Assembly (NCBI RefSeq): GCF_946227985.1
Contig: NZ_CAMKGL010000010.1
Coordinates: forward strand, 103,060-167,059
Origin: Serratia quinivorans
GTDB lineage: Bacteria > Pseudomonadota > Gammaproteobacteria > Enterobacterales > Enterobacteriaceae
Length of the DNA: 64,000 bases
Direction of reading: 5' to 3'
Numbering within the stretch: the stretch's first letter is position 1; every line of letters begins with the position of its first letter. This document shows, one piece after another, positions 27,885 to 36,579 of the stretch. Below the pieces are notes generated by a model, which did no database searches, was not told where the DNA came from, and saw only the letters and a list, made by a program, of their open reading frames with translations. The translations under genes were made by a program, and so were the position numbers.

Positions 27885-28646
27885 TCAGGCTTCGCCGAGA
27901 AAACGGTGAATAGCGCGCAGCACCGCCTCCGGTTTTTCCGCATGAACCCAGTGCCCGGTGCCGGCGACCACATGTGCGCGAGCCTGAGGGAACTGGCGGG
28001 CAATATCTGCGCGGTAGCTGTCCTGCACGTAGGGCGACAAGCCACCACGAATGAATAAGGTGGGATGCGGCCAGGCGGGAACCTCCTGCCAGCCGGTGAT
28101 ATTTTCGTATTGCTCGATCAGCACCGGCAGGTTAAAGCGCCATTCGCCCTGGTGGAAGGATTTCAGCAGGAACTGGATCACTCCTTCTTCCTTCAGGTAG
28201 CTGCGCATCAATTCCGCCGCCTGCTGGCGTTGGGTGATACCGGCCGCACTTACGGCTTGTAAGGCGGCAAAAATCTCGTCGTGGCGACGGGTTTGATAAT
28301 CCACCGGTGCCACGTCAATAACGATCAGTTTCTCCACTCGCTCAGGTGCGATTGCCGTCAGTGCCATCGCCGCTTTGCCGCCCATCGAGTGGCCGATTAC
28401 AATCACCTTGTCCAGTTGCAAATCATCCAGCAGCGCCAGCAGGTCCTTTGCCATTTCCGGGTAGCTCATCACCTCTGAACGTGGCGACAGACCATGGTTG
28501 CGCAGATCGACTTTAATCACGCTGTGCTGTTGGTTTAGATCGCGAGCCAGCACGCCCAGATTGTCCAGATTGCCGAACAGCCCGTGGATCAGGACAACCG
28601 GCAGAGCATCGGACTCGCAGGCCAGCAGTTGATAATGTAATTTCAT
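27885..28646 (-). CDS. ybfF: YbfF, alpha/beta-hydrolase esterase
   Basis: This is a cytoplasmic esterase of the alpha/beta-hydrolase fold, active on acyl esters in E. coli. HGLFGN is the oxyanion region, GHSMGGKAAMAL holds the nucleophile serine, and GTGHWVHAEKP holds the catalytic histidine. I chose the ATG at 28644-28646 (MKLHYQ, 253 residues) by alignment to E. coli YbfF (254); the ATG four codons upstream is also possible. It is divergent from seqA, as in E. coli. Confidence 0.93.
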   Translation of the reverse strand: MKLHYQLLACESDALPVVLIHGLFGNLDNLGVLARDLNQQHSVIKVDLRNHGLSPRSEVMSYPEMAKDLLALLDDLQLDKVIVIGHSMGGKAAMALTAIAPERVEKLIVIDVAPVDYQTRRHDEIFAALQAVSAAGITQRQQAAELMRSYLKEEGVIQFLLKSFHQGEWRFNLPVLIEQYENITGWQEVPAWPHPTLFIRGGLSPYVQDSYRADIARQFPQARAHVVAGTGHWVHAEKPEAVLRAIHRFLGEA

Positions 28647-28708
28647 GGCAAAGTTCATACTGAGTGAGATTCAGATTAGGGTATCATGATTAAAACACAC
28701 GATGAAAA

Positions 28709-28766
28709 TACCCGTCGCCTTTCAAGCCACAGGTAACAACGCTGCGGCTTGAAATCCATAGGGTAT
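28709..28766. repeat. Short ERIC derivative, subtype B
   Basis: TACCCGTCGCCTTTCAAGCC at the left and GGCTTGAAATCCATAGGGTA at the right are the two subtype-B arms. Only AACAACGCTGC from the core remains, so about 70 internal bases are missing. It lies in the 300-base ybfF-seqA divergent region. That region also has a TATAAT at 28889-28894 that may serve seqA; I saw nothing else there. Confidence 0.75.
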
Positions 28767-28958
28767 AACGCGGATTTTTCATGGTAAGGTGCGGGTTTGG
28801 CAGATCCAATGCCAGGCAGGCTTTAGGTAATAGTCTGCTTTTGCCGTGTTGAGGCACATTGTGATGTTCGCATCTGCGCTTTTAACCTTATAATCCCATG
28901 GCTTGAATGCAGGATCTGGCTTCAGGTTCTAAGTAGAAAAAAACAGTACTGGATAAAG

Positions 28959-29498
28959 ATGAAAACTATTGAAGTCGACGAAGAGCTCTACCGTTATATT
29001 GCCAGCCACACGCAACATATTGGTGAGAGCGCGTCCGATATTTTGCGCCGCATGTTGAAGTTTACCGCAGGTCAGCCGTTACGTGCGGTGCCGGCAGCCA
29101 GTGCCCAGAGCGCTGAGCAGGATAAAATTGTTGCCGCGCAGCGCCCGCGCGATCGCGTACGGGCCGTGCGTGAGCTGCTGCTGTCGGATGAGTATGCCGA
29201 GCAGAACAAAGCGGTGAACCGTTTTATGCTGGTACTTTCCACCCTGTATACCCTCGATGCGGCCGGTTTTGCCACGGCGACCGAGGCGTTGCATGGCCGT
29301 ACCCGCACCTATTTCGCCGGCGATCAGCAAACCCTGCTGGCGAACGGAACGCACACCAAACCCAAGCACGTTCCAGGCACCCCGTACTGGGTGATCACCA
29401 ATACCAATACCGGTCGTAAACGCAGCATGGTGGAACACATCATGCAGGCTATGCAGTTCCCCGCGGAACTGACAGAAAAAGTTTGCGGCACTATCTAA
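28959..29498 (+). CDS. seqA: SeqA, negative modulator of replication initiation
   Basis: SeqA binds hemimethylated GATC sites, sequesters oriC and organises new DNA. The N-terminal multimerisation domain (MKTIEVDEELYRYIASHTQHIGESASDILRRML) and the C-terminal DNA-binding domain with HGRTRTYF and NTNTGRKRSMV are both intact. The protein has 179 residues. pgm follows 71 bases downstream and the two genes are probably co-transcribed, as in E. coli. Confidence 0.97.
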   Translation: MKTIEVDEELYRYIASHTQHIGESASDILRRMLKFTAGQPLRAVPAASAQSAEQDKIVAAQRPRDRVRAVRELLLSDEYAEQNKAVNRFMLVLSTLYTLDAAGFATATEALHGRTRTYFAGDQQTLLANGTHTKPKHVPGTPYWVITNTNTGRKRSMVEHIMQAMQFPAELTEKVCGTI

Positions 29499-29569
29499 TT
29501 TAGCGAACAGCCCGTCATGGTGGCCGTGAGCGACATATTGCCAGGCCGCAGGACAGGGATGAGGGAGAT

Positions 29570-31219
29570 ATGTCGATGGCGAATAATCCACGTGCCGGGC
29601 AGCTGGCTCAACAAAGCGATTTGATTAACGTAGCCCAGCTGACGTCGCAGTACTATGTACTGCAACCTGAAGCCGGCAATGCAGCACACGCGGTGAAGTT
29701 CGGCACTTCGGGCCACCGCGGCAGCGCTCTGCGTCATAGCTTTAATGAAAACCATATTCTCGCTATTGCGCAGGCGATTGCGGAAGTCCGTCATCAGCAA
29801 GGGGTGACCGGCCCATGCTACGTGGGTAAGGACACCCATGCGCTGTCCGAGCCTGCCTTTATTTCTGTGCTTGAAGTGTTGACCGCCAATGGCGTCGATG
29901 TTGTCGTGCAGGAAAATAACGGCTTCACGCCAACCCCTGCGGTATCCCATGCCATTTTGTGCCATAACCGCAACGGTGGGGCATTGGCCGATGGTATCGT
30001 TATTACCCCGTCTCACAATCCCCCGGAAGACGGCGGCATCAAATATAACCCGACCAACGGCGGCCCGGCCGACACCAATCTGACCTCCGTGATTGAAAAG
30101 CGCGCCAATGAACTGCTGTCATTGCAGCTGCAAGGCGTTCAGCGTCAGTCATTGGACAAGGCCTGGAACAGCGGCCGTGTGCATGCACAAGATCTGGTAC
30201 AGCCGTACGTCGAAGGGTTGGTGGATATCGTCGATATGCCTGCTATCCAGCGCGCCGGCCTGAAATTGGGTGTCGATCCGCTTGGCGGTTCCGGCATTGC
30301 CTACTGGCAGCGTATTGCCGAGCATTACAAGCTGGATCTGACGCTGGTGAACGACTCTATCGATCAGACCTTCCGCTTTATGCACCTGGACCACGACGGT
30401 GTGATCCGCATGGACTGTTCGTCGGTTCCGGCGATGGGCGGTTTGCTGGCGCTGCGTGACAAGTTCGATCTGGCGTTCGCCAACGATCCGGATTACGACC
30501 GCCACGGCATTGTTACGCCGAAGGGCCTGATGAACCCGAACCATTATCTGGCGGTGTCCATCAACTACCTGTTCCAGCATCGTCCACAGTGGGGGGCCGA
30601 TGTGGCGGTGGGCAAAACGCTGGTTTCCAGCGCAATGATTGACCGCGTGGTTGCCTCCCTGGGCCGTAAACTGGTGGAAGTGCCGGTGGGCTTCAAATGG
30701 TTTGTCGATGGTTTGTATGATGGCAGCCTGGGCTTTGGTGGCGAAGAGAGCGCCGGGGCATCCTTCCTGCGTTTCAACGGCACACCTTGGTCTACCGATA
30801 AAGACGGCATGATCATGTGTCTGTTGGCGGCGGAAATCACCGCAGTCACCGGTGAAAACCCACAAAATCACTACGAAGATCTGGCCAAACGCTTTGGCGC
30901 GCCAAGCTACAACCGCATTCAGGCGCCGGCAACCTCAGCGCAGAAAGCCGCGTTGTCCAAGCTGTCGCCGGAAATGGTCAAGGCCGATACCCTGGCGGGG
31001 GATCCGATCACCGCCCGTCTGACCGCAGCACCGGGCAATGGCGCACCCATTGGCGGGTTGAAAGTGATGACTGACAATGGCTGGTTTGCTGCGCGTCCTT
31101 CCGGTACCGAAGAGGCTTACAAGATTTATTGTGAGAGCTTCCTGGGGGCTGAGCATCGCGAAAAGATCGAGCACGAAGCGGTAGAAATCGTCAGCGCAGT
31201 GCTGGCCTCTGCCAAGTAG
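29570..31219 (+). CDS. pgm: Phosphoglucomutase (alpha-D-glucose)
   Basis: Pgm interconverts glucose-1-P and glucose-6-P, linking glycolysis to UDP-glucose supply. The phosphoserine loop is [11 protein letters not shown], the metal-binding loop is [11 protein letters not shown], the sugar-binding loop is [10 protein letters not shown], and the phosphate-binding loop is [11 protein letters not shown]. There are two starts, ATG at 29570 (549 residues, five bases after GAGG) and ATG at 29576 (547). E. coli Pgm is 546 residues. I give the first on ribosome-site spacing. Confidence 0.96.
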   Translation: MSMANNPRAGQLAQQSDLINVAQLTSQYYVLQPEAGNAAHAVKFGTSGHRGSALRHSFNENHILAIAQAIAEVRHQQGVTGPCYVGKDTHALSEPAFISVLEVLTANGVDVVVQENNGFTPTPAVSHAILCHNRNGGALADGIVITPSHNPPEDGGIKYNPTNGGPADTNLTSVIEKRANELLSLQLQGVQRQSLDKAWNSGRVHAQDLVQPYVEGLVDIVDMPAIQRAGLKLGVDPLGGSGIAYWQRIAEHYKLDLTLVNDSIDQTFRFMHLDHDGVIRMDCSSVPAMGGLLALRDKFDLAFANDPDYDRHGIVTPKGLMNPNHYLAVSINYLFQHRPQWGADVAVGKTLVSSAMIDRVVASLGRKLVEVPVGFKWFVDGLYDGSLGFGGEESAGASFLRFNGTPWSTDKDGMIMCLLAAEITAVTGENPQNHYEDLAKRFGAPSYNRIQAPATSAQKAALSKLSPEMVKADTLAGDPITARLTAAPGNGAPIGGLKVMTDNGWFAARPSGTEEAYKIYCESFLGAEHREKIEHEAVEIVSAVLASAK

Positions 31220-31238
31220 TTTTTTCCCGTCTCCGATG

Positions 31239-31267
31239 AAAGCGCTGTTTTTACAGCGCTTTTTTTA
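31239..31267 (+). terminator. Rho-independent terminator of pgm
   Basis: AAAGCGCTGT-TTTT-ACAGCGCTTT forms a 10-bp stem and runs into T residues. Confidence 0.88.
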
Positions 31268-31274
31268 TGCCTGC

Positions 31275-31368
31275 GATTTAGATATATCTATTTAACAAGC
31301 CGCGCTTGCGCATTTAGATATATCGATCTAAATTAGCTATATCGAAGTCGTTTAGATATATCTAAATC
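31275..31368. promoter_or_regulatory. Array of TTTAGATATATC operator repeats upstream of the padR-like gene
   Basis: ATTTAGATATATC occurs at 31276, 31312 and, as GTTTAGATATATCTAAATC, at 31350. A degenerate AGCTATATCGAAG copy lies at 31335. Most copies are palindromic (GATATATC centre, or TTTAGATATATCTAAA). PadR-family repressors recognise such AT-rich dyads, and the array ends 36 bases before the start of the PadR gene, so autoregulation is likely. Confidence 0.7.
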
Positions 31369-31404
31369 ACCTCGTTAACTCACTGTCTATTGAGAGGTAT
31401 AGCT

Positions 31405-32061
31405 ATGTTTCACCGTTTAGATTCACACCGTCGTCACGGCGGTCACCCTGAGTACGAAGAAGGGCACTGTCATCATCATCGCCGCCGCGGCGGACGTCAT
31501 CACTTTGGCGGCGATCACGGCGAAGAGCATGGCCGGGGCGGACGCGGAGGGCGGGGTGGGCGTCACCGCATGTTTGAACATGGGGACCTGCGGTTGGTGC
31601 TGCTGGCGCTGGTGGCACGCAAACCGAGCCACGGTTATGAACTGATCAAGGCCATTGATGAGGCCTCTTCCGGTCTGTATGTGCCAAGCCCGGGGGTGAT
31701 TTACCCGACCCTGACGCTGTTGGAAGAGCAGGATTTCCTCGAGCCAATTACCAGCAGCAACGGCCGCAAAAGTTATCAGATCACCGAACTGGGCCAGAAT
31801 GAGTTGCAAAAGCACCAGGCCGTTGTCGACGTGATCCTGGCCCGTTTGGCAGGTGCCGATCGCGGTCATCATCATCACGGCAATCTGGCTGAAGGTATCT
31901 CCGAAGCCATGAACCGCCTGCGCAGTTTGCTGCGCGGCAACGTGATGCGTGCGGATCTTTCACCGCAGCAGGTTGAGAACATTAATGCGGCGCTGCTGAC
32001 CGCCGTGGCGGCGATTGAAAGTGAAATGAACATTGCCCCGACAGCACAGGAGAATGACTGA
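31405..32061 (+). CDS. PadR-family regulator with His-rich N-terminus (YqjI-like)
   Basis: Residues 1 to about 55 are extremely rich in His, Gly and Arg, with repeats such as GHCHHHRRRGGRHH and GRGGRGGRGGRHR. A PadR winged-helix domain follows (GDLRLVLLALVARKPSHGYELIKAI, then SPGVIYPTLTLLEEQ). E. coli YqjI has the same layout and represses a ferric reductase gene in response to nickel and iron. The His-rich tail here suggests metal sensing, but no yqjH-like reductase gene is adjacent. I chose the ATG at 31405 after GAGAGG (218 residues). It overlaps the next gene by one base. Confidence 0.85.
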   Translation: MFHRLDSHRRHGGHPEYEEGHCHHHRRRGGRHHFGGDHGEEHGRGGRGGRGGRHRMFEHGDLRLVLLALVARKPSHGYELIKAIDEASSGLYVPSPGVIYPTLTLLEEQDFLEPITSSNGRKSYQITELGQNELQKHQAVVDVILARLAGADRGHHHHGNLAEGISEAMNRLRSLLRGNVMRADLSPQQVENINAALLTAVAAIESEMNIAPTAQEND

Positions 32062-32360
32062 TGCCAGGCCACCGTTTTCGCATTACCGTTGAAGCCCTGA
32101 GCGATCGTAAAGGCGAGCCCGTAGAGAAAGCGCCACTGAGTTTTGAAGTAGAAAACCACGACGATATTCTCGGTATAGTTGAGCGCATCAAAGCGCGTGA
32201 GGATTTGAACTTTGGCGAGAACAACAGTGCGGCCTTTGCCGTTGGCCTTAAGCTGTTTTCCGAAGTGATGATCGAAAACCGCAAGCATCCGGTATTTGCA
32301 CCGCTGCGTGAGGCATTCAAGGAGTTTATGATGGGATTAAAGAAAGGCCCTAACGCGTAG
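32061..32360 (+). CDS. DUF3861-family small protein
   Basis: This 99-residue cytoplasmic protein begins MPGHRFRITVEALSDRKGEP and contains FEVENHDDILGIVERIKAREDLNF and FSEVMIENRKHPVFAPLREAF. I recognise it as the DUF3861 family, of unknown function. Its ATG overlaps the stop codon of the PadR-like gene (TGATG), so the two are translationally coupled. It is convergent with kdpE. Confidence 0.75.
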   Translation: MPGHRFRITVEALSDRKGEPVEKAPLSFEVENHDDILGIVERIKAREDLNFGENNSAAFAVGLKLFSEVMIENRKHPVFAPLREAFKEFMMGLKKGPNA

Positions 32361-32387
32361 GGGAGCCGCATGCTGCGGCCATTAACC

Positions 32388-33077
32388 TCAAGGCATAAAG
32401 CGGTAACCGACGCCGGTTTCGGTCAGCAAGTGTTTTGGCCGGGCCGGGTCGGCCTCCAGTTTCTGCCGCAGATGGCCCATATAAATTCGCAGATAATGGC
32501 TGTGTTCGACGTAGTTCGGCCCCCACACGTGGCTCAGAAGCTGACGCTGGGTCAACACCTTGCCGGAGTTGGCCAGCAGCTCGGCCAGCAGTCGAAACTC
32601 TATTGGCGTCAGATGCAAATCCTCACCCTGGCGCAGCACCCGGCGATTAATCAGATCTACGGTGATTTCTGAGAAGCTGACCAACGGACTTTCCTGCAGG
32701 CTACCGGAATGACGTCGCAACGCGACCCGCACGCGCGCCAGCAATTCGCCAATACCAAATGGTTTGCTGAGATAGTCATCCGCCCCGGCGTCCAGCGCGG
32801 CGATTTTGTCTTCCTCAGCGTTGCGTGCCGACAACACGATGACCGGAATGGCGCTCCATTGGCGTAAATCGCGGATATAGTTAAGCCCGTCGCCGTCCGG
32901 CAACCCCAAATCGAGAATAATCAGATCCGGTTTACGCGTGCCGGCTTCAATCAGCCCGCGTTGCAGCGTTTCGCTTTCAAACACCCGCAGGCCTTCACTT
33001 TCCAGGGCGGTACGGACGAAACGCCGGATCTCTTTCTCATCTTCAACAATCAGAATATTGGTTGGCGTGCTGCTCAC
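32388..33077 (-). CDS. kdpE: KdpE, response regulator of potassium uptake
   Basis: KdpE is an OmpR/PhoB-type regulator that activates kdpFABC. The receiver domain has the acidic pair VEDEKE and the phospho-acceptor in IILDLGLPDGDG. The C-terminal winged helix contains HLTPIEFRLLAELLANSGKVLTQRQLLSHVWG. It is 229 residues long and starts 18 bases after the kdpD stop. A matching binding site lies upstream of kdpF. Confidence 0.96.
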   Translation of the reverse strand: MSSTPTNILIVEDEKEIRRFVRTALESEGLRVFESETLQRGLIEAGTRKPDLIILDLGLPDGDGLNYIRDLRQWSAIPVIVLSARNAEEDKIAALDAGADDYLSKPFGIGELLARVRVALRRHSGSLQESPLVSFSEITVDLINRRVLRQGEDLHLTPIEFRLLAELLANSGKVLTQRQLLSHVWGPNYVEHSHYLRIYMGHLRQKLEADPARPKHLLTETGVGYRFMP

Positions 33078-33095
33078 AAGACTCCCGGAACTTGA

Positions 33096-35789
33096 TTAAA
33101 GATCAAAGGCTTCACTGTCTATTTCTGGCGGTTTCTCCAGCGGTAGCACAAAGCGGAAACGGGCACCGCCATTGGCACCGTTTTCGGCCCAGATACGGCC
33201 ACCGTGCACTTCAATAATGGCACGGCAAATCGCTAACCCCAAGCCCACGCCGGGGATCGCCGACTCTTTATTACCGCGGGAAAACTTATCGAAAATAAGC
33301 TGCAATTTCCCTTCGGGAATGCCCGGCCCATCGTCCCAGACTTCGACTTCCAGCCACTCTGGCAGAGTATGGGCACGAATACCGATAGTAGCATCGTAGC
33401 CGGCATATTTATTGGCATTTTCCAACAGGTTAGTGAACACGCGCTCCAGCAGGCTGCCGTCGCAATTAACCAATACCAGCTCCGCTGGAAGCTCAACCTT
33501 GATTTGATGCTGAGTCATCAACGGTTCCAGCATGTGCAGCGATGCGCCAACGATCTCCTCCAGCGATTGCCACTCTTTACGCAGATTAAAACCACCGGAT
33601 TGAATGCGCGCCATATCCAGCAGGTTGTTCACCAACCGGGTGGTGCTCAGCACCTGCTGGCGGATCTGACTGGCCTGGGGCGCATGGTTGGAGCCTTCCG
33701 CCGCCAGATCGAGCGTCAGAATTTCCGCCTGTCCGAACAGCACCGTCAGCGGAGTGCGTAAATCGTGGGACAGCGCCGCCAGCAGCGAGTTGCGCAGTTG
33801 TTCGCGTTCGGCGTCCAGCTTGGCTTCCTCGGCGCTGCGCGCCAGATGCAAGCGTTCCAGCGCGCTGGCAATCAGTACCGCAAAAGTTTGTAGCAGCCGC
33901 TGCTGTTCCGGCACCATCAGCTGACGCAGGTTGCTGGGCTCGATGGCCAACAGGCCAAAGGTTTGCTTCGACGTAGTTAATGGTAGCAACTGATAGGGAA
34001 CGCCGGGCAGGGTATCGGTACCGGCCCCGGCCGGCATGCCTTTATCGAAACTCCAGCGTGCAATAGCCTCATCCACCGACAGCAGCCCGCCGGTTTCCCC
34101 GACCATTTGCTGTAGTTTGCCGTCTTCCTGTGGCAGCAGCAGCACGGTTTTGGCCTGGAAACTGCTGGAAAGGAAGTGGCGGCTGGTTTTGGCGATATCT
34201 GCGGTGGTCAGTGCCTGGCTTAGCCCACGGGAGATCTCATACAGATGACGAGCCCGCTGCTCGCGGTAGCGCGCCACCCGAGCCTGATAACGTACGCCGG
34301 CGGTCAGGTTACCGATAGTGATACCCACCGTCAGCATCACGCCGAAGGTCAACAGATACTGCATATCGCTGACGGCAAACGACCATTCGGGCTGGACGAA
34401 AAACAGGTCAAAACTGGCGACGTTGATTACCGCCGCCAGCACCGATGGCCAACGGCCAAAGAACAGCGCGACAATGGCAACGCCAAGCAGGTAGACCATC
34501 ACCAGATTGGCCTGGTCGAAGCCCGGCAGCAGCCACTGGGACAGCAGGGTGATCAGGGCGCAGAGTGCGACGGCGACGGCACAGCCACGCAGTTGGATGC
34601 GCCATTTCTCGCTAAAGTTACGGTTGTCGTGCTCTTTGCCTGGCTGCGGGAGGCTGTCGTTTTCCAGTGCGACAATCACCAGATCGAGGTCAGGGCCTAA
34701 CTTGCCAAGGCGATCGGCAAAGCTGCCGCGCAGTTTCCAGCGTTGTTCACTGCGGCGGCCAATAATGATTTTGCCCAGGTTGTGCTCACGGGCGTAACGC
34801 AGCACTGCGCGTTCTTCATCAGGTTCGGACAGGGTGGCGGTTTCGGCCCCCAATTCCTGCGCCAGCCGCAGTGCCCGCAAAATTGCCCGGCGATGGCTCT
34901 CTGGCAAACGGTGCAACTTGGGCGTTTCGACATAGACCGCGTGCCAGTGGCAACCCAGGCGGGCTGCCAGCCGGGCAGCGATACGCACCAGCTTTTCGTT
35001 GCCGCTGTTATGGCCGACGCACAGCAGGATACTGTCGCGGGTGTGCCACACGCGTTCACGGCCCTGGGTATCCCGGAAGGCGCGCATCTGGTCATCGACC
35101 CGATCGGCGGTGCGGCGCAGTGCCAGTTCGCGCAGGGCGATCAGATTGCCCTTACGGAAAAAGTGCTCGATGGCGCGTTCGGCCTGACCGGGAATATACA
35201 CCTTGCCTTCATTCAGACGCTGGCGCAGATCGTCCGGTGGCAGGTCAACCAGCACCACCTCGGTGGCTTCGTCGAACACGTGATCGGGCACGGTTTCACG
35301 TACCCGTACCCCGGTCACGCCGCCGACCACGTCGTTCAGGCTTTCCAGATGTTGTACGTTGACGGTGGTCAGTACGTCGATACCGGCATCCAGCAGCTCT
35401 TCGACATCCTGCCAGCGCTTCGGATGACGCGAGCCATGAGCGTTGCTGTGCGCCAGTTCGTCCATCAGGATCAATGCCGGGTGGCGAGCCAGTGCGGCGT
35501 CGAGATCAAACTCCTGCACCATTCTGCCGCGATACTGAATGCGCTTTTGTGCCAGCAAATCCAGCCCGTCCAGCAGCGCGGCGGTTTCGCTGCGGCCATG
35601 AGTTTCCACTACGCCGACCAGCACGTTCAGCCCCTGGGCGCGCAGCCGCTGGGCTTCCTGCAGCATGGCGTAGGTTTTGCCTACCCCGGCGCAGGCGCCG
35701 AAGAACACCTTCAGGCGGCCACGGGGTTTTTCATTGGCCAGCGCCAGCAGGCTATCAGGGTCGGGGCGCTGTTGTTCCTCTTCCACCAT
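33096..35789 (-). CDS. kdpD: KdpD, turgor/potassium sensor histidine kinase
   Basis: KdpD phosphorylates KdpE when potassium is low. The order is an N-terminal KdpD domain with Walker A GACAGVGKT and a DELAHSN Walker B segment, a USP-like domain, four membrane helices at about residues 395-490, a GAF-like domain, then the kinase with H-box ALSHDLRTPL, N-box NLLENANKYA and G-boxes DDGPGIPEG and GVGLGLAI. I chose the ATG at 35787-35789 (897 residues; E. coli 894), preceded by AAGGA. It lies 76 bases after kdpC. Confidence 0.96.
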   Translation of the reverse strand: MVEEEQQRPDPDSLLALANEKPRGRLKVFFGACAGVGKTYAMLQEAQRLRAQGLNVLVGVVETHGRSETAALLDGLDLLAQKRIQYRGRMVQEFDLDAALARHPALILMDELAHSNAHGSRHPKRWQDVEELLDAGIDVLTTVNVQHLESLNDVVGGVTGVRVRETVPDHVFDEATEVVLVDLPPDDLRQRLNEGKVYIPGQAERAIEHFFRKGNLIALRELALRRTADRVDDQMRAFRDTQGRERVWHTRDSILLCVGHNSGNEKLVRIAARLAARLGCHWHAVYVETPKLHRLPESHRRAILRALRLAQELGAETATLSEPDEERAVLRYAREHNLGKIIIGRRSEQRWKLRGSFADRLGKLGPDLDLVIVALENDSLPQPGKEHDNRNFSEKWRIQLRGCAVAVALCALITLLSQWLLPGFDQANLVMVYLLGVAIVALFFGRWPSVLAAVINVASFDLFFVQPEWSFAVSDMQYLLTFGVMLTVGITIGNLTAGVRYQARVARYREQRARHLYEISRGLSQALTTADIAKTSRHFLSSSFQAKTVLLLPQEDGKLQQMVGETGGLLSVDEAIARWSFDKGMPAGAGTDTLPGVPYQLLPLTTSKQTFGLLAIEPSNLRQLMVPEQQRLLQTFAVLIASALERLHLARSAEEAKLDAEREQLRNSLLAALSHDLRTPLTVLFGQAEILTLDLAAEGSNHAPQASQIRQQVLSTTRLVNNLLDMARIQSGGFNLRKEWQSLEEIVGASLHMLEPLMTQHQIKVELPAELVLVNCDGSLLERVFTNLLENANKYAGYDATIGIRAHTLPEWLEVEVWDDGPGIPEGKLQLIFDKFSRGNKESAIPGVGLGLAICRAIIEVHGGRIWAENGANGGARFRFVLPLEKPPEIDSEAFDL

Positions 35790-35865
35790 CGGAGTTCCTT
35801 TTTGCAGCAACGTAAAGCGGGTCCGGCACGCCGAACCCGTTACTTATCCTTTAACACGCGAGGCA

Positions 35866-36435
35866 TTATTTCAACGCGTCGAGTGCCAGATTCAATTTCA
35901 GCACGTTCACCACCGACTCACCCATAAAGTTGGGAGTGGCCTGATCGATATTTTCATCAATCAGTTTGGCGATTTGCTCCGGTGCCAGTTGGCGCGCCGC
36001 AGCCACCCGGGCCAGTTGATACTGTGCCGCCGCGAGGGAAATCTGCGGATCCAGGCCGCTACCGGACGCGGTCAGCAGATCGACCGGGATCGGGCCTTTC
36101 ATCGCCGGATTAGCCTGGCGCAGCTGCGCCGCACGTTCGGCAATGGCTTTATCCAGCGCCGGGTTGGTGGCGGCCAGATTGCTGCCGGCAGACGCCATGG
36201 CATTATAGGCCGAATCAGCGGTGGCAGAAGGGCGGCCCCAGAAATACTCGGGTTTGGTAAAGTTTTGGCCGACTAACGCCGAACCTACCACGTTGTCGCC
36301 CTGGTACAGCAGCGAGCCGTTAGCCGCGCCGGAGAACAACAGCTGCGACAGCCCGGTGGTCAGCAGCGGGTAGGCGATACCGGTAATCAACGTCAGCAGG
36401 ATCAACATCACCAGTGAAGGTCGTAAATAAGACAT
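35866..36435 (-). CDS. kdpC: KdpC, potassium-transporting ATPase C subunit
   Basis: KdpC is a single-span periplasmic subunit of the KdpFABC potassium pump. An N-terminal membrane helix (LVMLILLTLITGIAYPLL) precedes the conserved GSALVGQNF, FWGRPSATADSAYN and SGSGLDPQIS segments. I chose the ATG at 36433-36435 (MSYLRPSLV, 189 residues; E. coli 190), which places GAGGA eight bases upstream; the ATG at 36441 is too close. An ERIC lies between it and kdpB. Confidence 0.94.
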   Translation of the reverse strand: MSYLRPSLVMLILLTLITGIAYPLLTTGLSQLLFSGAANGSLLYQGDNVVGSALVGQNFTKPEYFWGRPSATADSAYNAMASAGSNLAATNPALDKAIAERAAQLRQANPAMKGPIPVDLLTASGSGLDPQISLAAAQYQLARVAAARQLAPEQIAKLIDENIDQATPNFMGESVVNVLKLNLALDALK

Positions 36436-36449
36436 GTTCATTTCCTCTT

Positions 36450-36573
36450 AACCCTTCATACTTCAAGCTGTATCTTTGTTGGCTGCCTTCGCTTACCCCA
36501 GTCACTTACTGGAGTAAGCTCTTGGGGATTTACTCCGTTGCCGCCGTGATACAACTCGAATTATTTTGGGTAT
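36450..36573. repeat. ERIC element, subtype A, inside the kdp operon
   Basis: It begins ACCCTTCATACTTCAAGC and ends CTCGAATTATTTTGGGTA, with AAGCTCTTGGGGATTTACT in the core. It fills the kdpB-kdpC gap, so it is transcribed within the operon. Confidence 0.88.
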
Positions 36574-36579
36574 TCATGA

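Noticed and set aside
34743..35927. Plus-strand open frame of 394 codons opposite kdpD
   Set aside because: It runs antisense to kdpD and through the kdpC-kdpD gap; no motif and no start signal.
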